Below, one piece after another: positions 1 to 5,342 of a stretch of DNA of 5,342 bases. Origin of the DNA: an uncultured Anaerotruncus sp. (GTDB lineage: Bacteria; Bacillota_A; Clostridia; Oscillospirales; CAG-272); contig CATYWI010000119.1 in NCBI GenBank assembly GCA_958414155.1, positions 1-5,342 of the forward strand. Reading direction: 5' to 3'. Position 1 is the stretch's first letter. Each line of letters opens with the position of its first letter. The notes beneath the pieces were generated by a model, which made no database searches, was not told the DNA's origin, and worked only from the letters and a program-made list of their open reading frames with translations. The position numbers and the translations under genes are program-made.

Positions 1-30
1 TTACCTGGGCTCCGGCGATATTGATGTGAC
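1..30 (+). other. Frame-broken edge of rpoB
   Basis: Beta proteins normally read [16 protein letters not shown] here. RRIRSVGE is present in the main frame from position 31 onward, but that frame has a TGA at 22-24. A GDID-like stretch (14-25) is readable one frame over, and the bases for HLGN between the two are missing or rearranged. A net shift within a motif this conserved, in an essential single-copy gene and within 30 bases of the window edge, points to an assembly or read error rather than a biological break. Confidence 0.75.
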
Positions 31-2553
31 CGCCGTATCCGTTCGGTGGGCGAACAGCTCCAGAATCAGATGCGCATCGGTTTTTCGAGAATGGATAAGA
101 TAATAAAGGAACGTATGACTACGCAGGATACCGAAAAGCTGACCCCCCAGGCGCTTATCAATATCCGTCCGGTGGCGACCGCCATCCGTGAGTTCTTCGG
201 TTCCTCACAGCTTTCGCAGTTCATGGATCAGGCGAACCCCCTCGCCGAGCTGACCCACAAGCGCCGTCTGTCGGCGCTCGGTCCCGGCGGTCTGTCCCGT
301 GACCGCGCCTCCTTCGACGTCCGTGACGTTCACTACACCCACTACGGTCGTATGTGCCCCATAGAGACGCCCGAAGGTCCTAACATCGGTCTTATTTCCT
401 ATCTTGCCACATATGCCCGCATCAGCGATTACGGATTCATCGAAGCGCCCTACCGCAAGGTCGATAAGGAGCGCCATGTCGTTACCGACGAGATCGTCTA
501 TATGACCGCTGACGTTGAGGACAGATATATCATAGCTCAGGCAAACGAAGCGCTTGACGACGAGGGACATTTCATCAATTCCAAGGTCACGGCACGTGAG
601 CGCAATGAGTTCATCGAGATTTCAAGCGACATGATAGATTTCATGGACGTTTCGCCGAAGATGGTCGTTTCCGCGGCTACGGCAATGATCCCCTTCCTTG
701 AGAACGACGATAACTCCCGTGCTCTTATGGGTTCGAACATGCAGAAGCAGGCGGTGCCGCTTATGGTCACCGAGTCTCCGATAGTCGGTACCGGTATGGA
801 ATACAAGGTGGCGACAGATTCGGGCGTCGTTGTGCTTGCCAAGAACTCCGGTAAGGTTGTCCATGTTGAGGCGGATAAGATCATAATCGCCTGCGATGAC
901 GGTCACCGCGATCTTTACGAGCTTATCAAATTCAAACGCACTAACCAGGGTACCTGCTGCAACCAGCGTCCTATCGTAAGAGAGGGTGACGTGGTGTCGG
1001 CCGGCGACCCGATAGCGGACGGTCCCGCGACATCGCAGGGCGAGGTCGCACTCGGAAAGAACGCTCTCATCGGCTTTATGACGTGGGAGGGCTACAACTA
1101 CGAGGACGCAGTTCTGCTTAATGAAAAGCTTGTCAGAAACGATGTTTATACATCGCTCCATATCGAAGTCTACACACACGAGGCAAGAGACACCAAGCTC
1201 GGTCCGGAAGAGATCACCCGCGAGATCCAGAACGTCGGCGACGACGCGCTGAGAAACCTCGATATCAACGGTGTTGTCAAGAAGGGTACAGAGGTGCATG
1301 CCGGTGATATCCTTGTCGGTAAGATCACCCCGAAGGGCGAGACAGACCTCACCGCCGAGGAAAGACTGCTCCGCGCGATATTCGGCGAAAAGACCAGAGA
1401 AACACGCGACACCTCGCTCCGTCTGCCTCACGGCGAATCCGGTATAGTCGTTGATGTCCGTACCTTCTCTCATGAGCAGGGCGACGAGCTGCCTGCCGGT
1501 GTGAACAAGGTCGTTCATGTTTATATCGCTCAGAAGCGTAAGATCTCTGTCGGAGACAAGATGGCAGGTCGTCACGGTAACAAGGGTGTTGTATCACGTA
1601 TACTCCCGCCCGAGGATATGCCTTTCCTGCCCGACGGAACTCCCCTTGATATCGTTCTTAACCCTCTGGGCGTTCCTTCCCGAATGAACATCGGTCAGGT
1701 GCTTGAGGTCCACCTCGGCATTGCCGCGCGCAAACTCGGCTGGAAGATCATGACCCCCGTTTTCGACGGCGCAAACGAGAAGGACATTCTCGAATGCATG
1801 AAGATGGCGGGTATGTGGCGTGACGTATTCCCCGGTGAAAATGTTGACGGTAAGGAGACCCGCGAGGTCACCAACCCCGAAACCGGTGAAACGAAGCTGC
1901 AGGTCATCGACGGTAAGACCGTGCTTTACGACGGCCGTACCGGCGAGGCGTTCGATAACCCCGTAACCGTGGGTATCATGTATTACCTCAAGCTCCATCA
2001 CCTTGTTGACGATAAGATCCACGCCCGTTCCAACGGTCCGTACTCCGTTATAACCCAGCAGCCTCTCGGCGGTAAAGCCCAGTTCGGCGGTCAGCGTTTC
2101 GGTGAGATGGAGGTCTGGGCGCTCGAGGCGTATGGCGCGGCTTACACACTTCAGGAGATCCTGACGGTGAAGTCCGACGATATCAACGGACGCCGCAAAG
2201 CCTACGAGGCTATAATTCAGGGCGAAAACATCCCGACGCCGGGCGTGCCCGAGTCCTTCAAGGTTCTTATGAAGGAGCTTCAGTCGCTGGCTCTCGATAT
2301 CCGCGTGCTCAACAAGGACGGCGAGGAAATTTCGCTCTCGAATGTCTGCGTTGACGAGCCGTCGCCTTATCTCAATAAGAACGACGCCGATGCCGTTGAC
2401 GACGCTGTCGGTCAGACGGTGACACCCGACAACTTTGCCGATCACTTCATCTTTGACGATGAGGATGACGACGAGGATATGGATGAGGAAGATGACGGCG
2501 ACGAAGATTTTGACGACGGAATCAGCGATGATGATCTGTCAGATAACAACTGA
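25..2553 (+). CDS. rpoB: RNA polymerase subunit beta, C-terminal two thirds (5' partial)
   Basis: Beta forms one pincer of core RNA polymerase, half of the active-site cleft and the rifampicin pocket. Numbering residues from the GTG at 46, the rifampicin region lies at about 50-80, followed by [16 protein letters not shown]. The acidic pair in GYNYEDA is E353-D354. The active-site lysines are K505 and K513 within [13 protein letters not shown]. The C-terminal clamp and beta' contact region follows ([35 protein letters not shown]). That GTG is not a start: it is the valine of the internal RSVGE motif, and the frame reads as beta from about position 28. By comparison with Bacillus beta, about 410 N-terminal residues are missing. 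The gene ends at TGA 2551-2553, 20 bases before rpoC. Two oddities are an extra segment near residues 594-622 and a highly acidic tail. The identification is certain; the true 5' boundary lies outside the window. Confidence 0.98.
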   Translation, partial: CDRRIRSVGEQLQNQMRIGFSRMDKIIKERMTTQDTEKLTPQALINIRPVATAIREFFGSSQLSQFMDQANPLAELTHKRRLSALGPGGLSRDRASFDVRDVHYTHYGRMCPIETPEGPNIGLISYLATYARISDYGFIEAPYRKVDKERHVVTDEIVYMTADVEDRYIIAQANEALDDEGHFINSKVTARERNEFIEISSDMIDFMDVSPKMVVSAATAMIPFLENDDNSRALMGSNMQKQAVPLMVTESPIVGTGMEYKVATDSGVVVLAKNSGKVVHVEADKIIIACDDGHRDLYELIKFKRTNQGTCCNQRPIVREGDVVSAGDPIADGPATSQGEVALGKNALIGFMTWEGYNYEDAVLLNEKLVRNDVYTSLHIEVYTHEARDTKLGPEEITREIQNVGDDALRNLDINGVVKKGTEVHAGDILVGKITPKGETDLTAEERLLRAIFGEKTRETRDTSLRLPHGESGIVVDVRTFSHEQGDELPAGVNKVVHVYIAQKRKISVGDKMAGRHGNKGVVSRILPPEDMPFLPDGTPLDIVLNPLGVPSRMNIGQVLEVHLGIAARKLGWKIMTPVFDGANEKDILECMKMAGMWRDVFPGENVDGKETREVTNPETGETKLQVIDGKTVLYDGRTGEAFDNPVTVGIMYYLKLHHLVDDKIHARSNGPYSVITQQPLGGKAQFGGQRFGEMEVWALEAYGAAYTLQEILTVKSDDINGRRKAYEAIIQGENIPTPGVPESFKVLMKELQSLALDIRVLNKDGEEISLSNVCVDEPSPYLNKNDADAVDDAVGQTVTPDNFADHFIFDDEDDDEDMDEEDDGDEDFDDGISDDDLSDNN
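199..279 (+). other. rpoB: Rifampicin resistance-determining region of rpoB, wild-type like
   Basis: This segment matches E. coli beta residues 507-533. The usual drug-contact positions all carry the sensitive-type residue: L511, Q513, F514, D516, H526, R529, S531 and L533 (E. coli numbers), and I572 is kept downstream in PNIGLI. The one difference among the commonly listed positions is alanine in place of N518, where Bacillus has threonine, so it is probably lineage variation. The target therefore looks rifamycin-sensitive; this says nothing about other resistance mechanisms. Confidence 0.9.
1825..1911 (+). other. rpoB: Extra segment of about 29 residues in beta
   Basis: Between the conserved AGM (588-590) and [11 protein letters not shown] (624-633), Bacillus beta has only about four residues, while this protein has 33. 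The extra stretch is polar and charged, contains NPETGE and stays in frame. The flanks are fully conserved, so it looks like a small surface insertion in the C-terminal part of beta, not an error. The exact edges are uncertain by a few residues. Confidence 0.7.
2455..2550 (+). other. rpoB: Acidic C-terminal tail of beta
   Basis: The last 32 residues (804-835) contain 22 Asp or Glu and no Lys or Arg, with a few Gly, Ser, Phe and Asn. Such a tail should be disordered and strongly negative. Acidic beta C-termini occur in Firmicutes; this one is long and dense. The coding DNA is a run of GAT, GAC, GAG and GAA codons. Confidence 0.85.
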
Positions 2554-2560
2554 CCCAACC

Positions 2561-2565
2561 GGAGG
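2561..2565 (+). promoter_or_regulatory. Ribosome binding site of rpoC
   Basis: GGAGG sits in the 20-base gap between the rpoB stop and the TTG start of rpoC, with 8 bases to the start codon. This strong site decides the TTG at 2574 as the start. An ATG at 2569-2571 is too close to the site (3 bases) and opens only about a dozen codons in another frame before TAG. No promoter or terminator is seen between the genes, which fits co-transcription. Confidence 0.9.
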
Positions 2566-2573
2566 AAAATGCT

Positions 2574-5342
2574 TTGGAAAATAATGTATTTGATTCAATC
2601 AAAATAGGTCTTGCATCCCCGGAAATGATTAGGGCATGGTCGCACGGCGAGGTAACGAAGCCGGAGACAATCAACTACCGTACTCTCAAGCCGGAGGTGG
2701 GCGGTCTTTTCTGCGAGCGCATATTCGGGCCGACCAAGGACGGCGCGTGCGCGTGCGGTAAGTATAAGAATTCCCACAACCTGAGAGAGACTATAATCTG
2801 CGACAAGTGCGGCGTTGAAGTGACCACCAAAAAGGTCCGCCGCGAAAGAATGGGACATATCGAGCTTGCGGCTCCCGTGTCTCATATCTGGTACTTCAAG
2901 GCATCCCCCTCGCGTATGGCTCTTGTGCTTGACATTTCGTCCAAGCAGCTTGAGCAGGTGCTCTATTTCGCCGAGAACATCGTTCTCGATCCCGGCACGA
3001 CCCCGCTTGAAAAGGGAATGGTGCTGAGCGAAAAGCAGTACCAGGAATACCGCGAGATGTACGAGAACGAGTTCCGCGTCGGCATGGGCGCCGAGGCGAT
3101 AAAGGAGCTGCTCGCCGCGATAAACGTAGACGAGCTTGCCGAATCGCTCAAGGAGGAACTCAAGAATACAACGAGCCAGAAAAAGGCGCGCATAATAAAG
3201 CGCCTTGAGGTTATCGAGGCGTTCCGCAAGTCCGGCAACAAGCTGGAATGGATGATCCTTGACGTCATCCCGGTGCTTCCCGCCGACATCAGACCTATGG
3301 TACAGCTTGACGGCGGACGCTTTGCCTGCTCCGACCTCAACGAGCTTTACCGCCGCGTTATCAGCCGCAACAACCGTCTGAGAAAGCTCATCGAGATACA
3401 CACCCCCGAGATCGTTATCAGAAACGAAAAGCGTATGCTTCAGGAAGCCGTTGACGCCCTGATAGACAACGGACGCCGCGGCAAGCCGGTAACAGGCTCC
3501 TCCAACCGTCCGCTCAAGTCGCTTTCCGAGATGCTTCGCGGTAAGCAGGGACGTTTCCGTCAGAACCTGCTCGGCAAGCGTGTTGACTATTCCGGACGTT
3601 CGGTCATCGTTGTCGGTCCTTCCCTCAAGATATACCAGTGCGGTCTGCCCAAGGAGATGGCTCTTGAGCTGTTCAAGCCATTCGTGGTCAAGAGACTTGT
3701 CGAAATGGGGAAGGCGACCAACGTAAAGGATGCGCAGAAGAAGATCGACCGCGCACAGATAAACAACGACGAGGTGTGGGACGCGCTTGAAAACGTTATC
3801 AAGGAGCACCCCGTGCTGCTCAACCGTGCGCCTACGCTGCACCGTCTGTCGATACAGGCGTTTGAGCCTGTGCTCGTTGACGGCAGAGCCATAAGGCTGC
3901 ACCCGCTCGTCTGCACGGCGTTCAACGCCGACTTTGACGGCGACCAGATGCCGGTACACGTTCCGCTGTCTGCCGAGGCTCAGGCTGAGGCGAGATTCCT
4001 CATGCTTTCCGCCAACAACCTCCTGAAGCCTGTTGACGGACGTGCCGTTACCGTTCCTACGCAGGATATGATCCTCGGCTCCTACTACCTGACTATGGAG
4101 AAGCCGGGCGAACCCGGAGAGGGCGGAGCATACCGCGACTACAACGAAGCCATTATGGCTTATGCCAACGGCCAGCTTGGTCTGCATGTCAAGATAAAGA
4201 TCAGAAACGACCGCGAGGTAGGCGGCGTGATGATGTCCCGCACCATCACCACCACCCTCGGACGTATGATATTCAACCGCAACATTCCGCAGGACCTCGG
4301 TTTTGTGGACAGAAACGATAAAGAAAAGCTCTTTGACCTTGAGGTCGATTTCATCGTTACCAAGAAAGAGCTGGGCGCTATCATCAACGCCTGCATAAAG
4401 AAGCACGGCTCGGCTATAACCGCCAAGATGCTTGATGCCATCAAGGAGATGGGATACAAGTACTCCACCCGCGCCTCCTTCTCTATATCGGTCTACGATA
4501 TGACCATACCGAAGTCGAAATCGGAGATAATCAAGAACGCCGAGAACACCGTTGCGAAGATCGGTAAGTTCTATCAGCGCGGCGAGCTTTCCGAGCAGGA
4601 AAGATACGAGCGCGTAATCGATATCTGGAACCGCACGACGGCAGAGGTCACAAATGCTCTTCAGGAATGCTTCTCGACCTTTAACCCGATCAAGATCATG
4701 TCTGACTCCGGCGCCCGTGGTTCGATGACCCAGATGCGTCAGCTTGCCGGTATGCGCGGACCGATGTTCGCTACAAACGGTAAGACGATGGAGATCCCAA
4801 TCAAGTCCAACTTCCGCGAGGGCATGAAGATATTCGAGTACTTCATGGGTGCGCGAAGCTCCCGTAAGTCGCTTTCCGATACGGCTCTGCGTACCGCGGA
4901 CTCCGGATACCTCACCAGACGTCTGGTCGATGTATCGCAGGAGGTCATAATCCGCGAGGAAAAGTGCGATACGACGCACGGCGCATGGATCAGAGCGATA
5001 GCCGACGGCTCCGCCGCCAAGCCGCTTGAAAGCCTTGAGGACAGACTTGTCGGACGCTTTACGATGGGTCCCGTTATCGACCCCAACACCGGCGAGATGA
5101 TCGCGGACGACGATGTGATGCTCACCGAGGGAATGGTCAAGAAGATAGTTGCCGCCGGTATCGAGGCTGTTCAGATCAGAACGGTCATCCACTGCCACGC
5201 GCGCAACGGTATATGCGCTCATTGCTACGGCGCCGACCTTGCGTCCGGCAGACTTGTCAGCGTGGGTGAGGCTGTCGGTATCATCGCCGCTCAGTCCATC
5301 GGCGAACCCGGTACACAGCTTACGATGCGTACCTTCCACTCC
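2574..5342 (+). CDS. rpoC: RNA polymerase subunit beta', N-terminal three quarters (3' partial)
   Basis: Beta' carries the catalytic magnesium site, the clamp and most moving parts of RNA polymerase. The TTG at 2574 is chosen because GGAGG lies 8 bases upstream, the protein then begins [17 protein letters not shown] as in Clostridia, and the next in-frame ATG (codon 18) would cut off that conserved start. In order: N-terminal zinc site C59, C61, C76, C79; clamp helices and sigma-docking region about 255-300; rudder and switch-2 region about 300-350 ([20 protein letters not shown]); NRAPTLHR at 417-424; catalytic NADFDGD at 451-457; F-loop about 720-736; bridge helix about 757-789; second zinc site C798, C874, C881, C884; trigger loop start with M918, R919, H922. 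The window ends one codon later, so about a quarter of the protein is missing. The frame is open for all 923 codons. Substitutions near the active centre are described in the findings. Confidence 0.98.
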   Translation, partial: MENNVFDSIKIGLASPEMIRAWSHGEVTKPETINYRTLKPEVGGLFCERIFGPTKDGACACGKYKNSHNLRETIICDKCGVEVTTKKVRRERMGHIELAAPVSHIWYFKASPSRMALVLDISSKQLEQVLYFAENIVLDPGTTPLEKGMVLSEKQYQEYREMYENEFRVGMGAEAIKELLAAINVDELAESLKEELKNTTSQKKARIIKRLEVIEAFRKSGNKLEWMILDVIPVLPADIRPMVQLDGGRFACSDLNELYRRVISRNNRLRKLIEIHTPEIVIRNEKRMLQEAVDALIDNGRRGKPVTGSSNRPLKSLSEMLRGKQGRFRQNLLGKRVDYSGRSVIVVGPSLKIYQCGLPKEMALELFKPFVVKRLVEMGKATNVKDAQKKIDRAQINNDEVWDALENVIKEHPVLLNRAPTLHRLSIQAFEPVLVDGRAIRLHPLVCTAFNADFDGDQMPVHVPLSAEAQAEARFLMLSANNLLKPVDGRAVTVPTQDMILGSYYLTMEKPGEPGEGGAYRDYNEAIMAYANGQLGLHVKIKIRNDREVGGVMMSRTITTTLGRMIFNRNIPQDLGFVDRNDKEKLFDLEVDFIVTKKELGAIINACIKKHGSAITAKMLDAIKEMGYKYSTRASFSISVYDMTIPKSKSEIIKNAENTVAKIGKFYQRGELSEQERYERVIDIWNRTTAEVTNALQECFSTFNPIKIMSDSGARGSMTQMRQLAGMRGPMFATNGKTMEIPIKSNFREGMKIFEYFMGARSSRKSLSDTALRTADSGYLTRRLVDVSQEVIIREEKCDTTHGAWIRAIADGSAAKPLESLEDRLVGRFTMGPVIDPNTGEMIADDDVMLTEGMVKKIVAAGIEAVQIRTVIHCHARNGICAHCYGADLASGRLVSVGEAVGIIAAQSIGEPGTQLTMRTFHS
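3924..3944 (+). other. rpoC: Catalytic magnesium site NADFDGD of beta'
   Basis: Residues 451-457 form the absolutely conserved loop whose three aspartates (D453, D455, D457; E. coli D460, D462, D464) hold the catalytic magnesium ion. All three are present. The motif continues QMPVHVPLS, where bacteria normally have QMAVHVPLS. Confidence 0.97.
4842..4940 (+). other. rpoC: Bridge helix of beta', with altered N-terminal hinge
   Basis: Residues 757-789 match the bridge helix that crosses the cleft beside the active site. The C-terminal half ([19 protein letters not shown]) is standard. The N-terminal half reads [14 protein letters not shown] where FISTHGARKGLADT is usual. The equivalents of F773, R780, K781 and D785 (E. 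coli numbers) are kept, while H777, G778, A779, G782 and A784 are replaced by R, S, S, S and S. The length is unchanged. Confidence 0.9.

Noticed and set aside
46..48. GTG as a real start codon of rpoB
   Set aside because: It encodes the valine of the internal RSVGE motif, RRIRS is readable just upstream in the same frame, and no ribosome binding site precedes it.
199..279. Rifampicin resistance mutation in beta
   Set aside because: All main contact residues are of the sensitive type. The alanine at the N518 position is a site that varies between lineages.
622..2445. Open frames of 317 and 283 codons on the minus strand, opposite rpoB
   Set aside because: They are also in register with the rpoB codons and end where rpoB uses TCA (622, 1594). 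They are mirror images of codon bias, with no plausible protein features.
2554..2573. Promoter or terminator between rpoB and rpoC
   Set aside because: The gap is only 20 bases, has no hairpin followed by T residues, and is filled by the ribosome binding site.
2569..2607. ATG at 2569 as the start of a small gene or of rpoC
   Set aside because: It is only 3 bases from GGAGG, is not in the rpoC frame, and stops after about a dozen codons.
2595..5339. Open frame of 914 codons on the minus strand, opposite rpoC
   Set aside because: It is in exact register with rpoC codons and exists only because rpoC avoids TTA, CTA and TCA. Its translation resembles no family I know, while the plus strand encodes unmistakable beta'.

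Overview
The window is one ordinary but informative stretch of a bacterial rpoB-rpoC operon, the genes for the beta and beta' subunits of RNA polymerase. Both genes are cut by the window edges. The beta fragment runs from just before the rifampicin-binding region to its stop codon. The beta' fragment runs from its start codon to the catalytic histidine of the trigger loop, where the sequence ends. I found no RNA gene, mobile element, CRISPR array, attachment site or extra gene.

The organism is most likely an uncultured member of the Clostridia, probably the Ruminococcaceae/Oscillospirales group. The reasons are the Firmicutes-type domain layout (no large proteobacterial insertions in the parts seen), family-like wording such as DSGARGSM and SANNLLKP in beta', an acidic beta C-terminus, a GGAGG ribosome binding site and a TTG start. 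This placement comes from remembered family sequences, not from a search.

Layout: positions 1-30 do not read cleanly in the beta frame (a frame break at the very edge, probably an assembly or sequencing error). Positions 25-2553 are rpoB, about 835 residues, with roughly the first 410 residues of the protein lost off the left edge. Positions 2554-2573 are a 20-base gap with the rpoC ribosome binding site. Positions 2574-5342 are rpoC, 923 codons and open at the right edge. The two products assemble with two alpha subunits and omega into core RNA polymerase, and the close spacing fits one transcript with translation passing from rpoB to rpoC.

No new system is visible. The points worth a second look lie inside the polymerase. 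Several near-invariant positions around the active centre of beta' are changed together: a proline just after the metal-binding NADFDGD motif, a proline in the F-loop, and loss of both hinge glycines in the N-terminal bridge helix. There is also a segment of about 29 residues in beta that is missing from the reference beta sequences I remember, and a strongly acidic beta tail. All metal- and zinc-binding residues are kept, so the enzyme is expected to be active.
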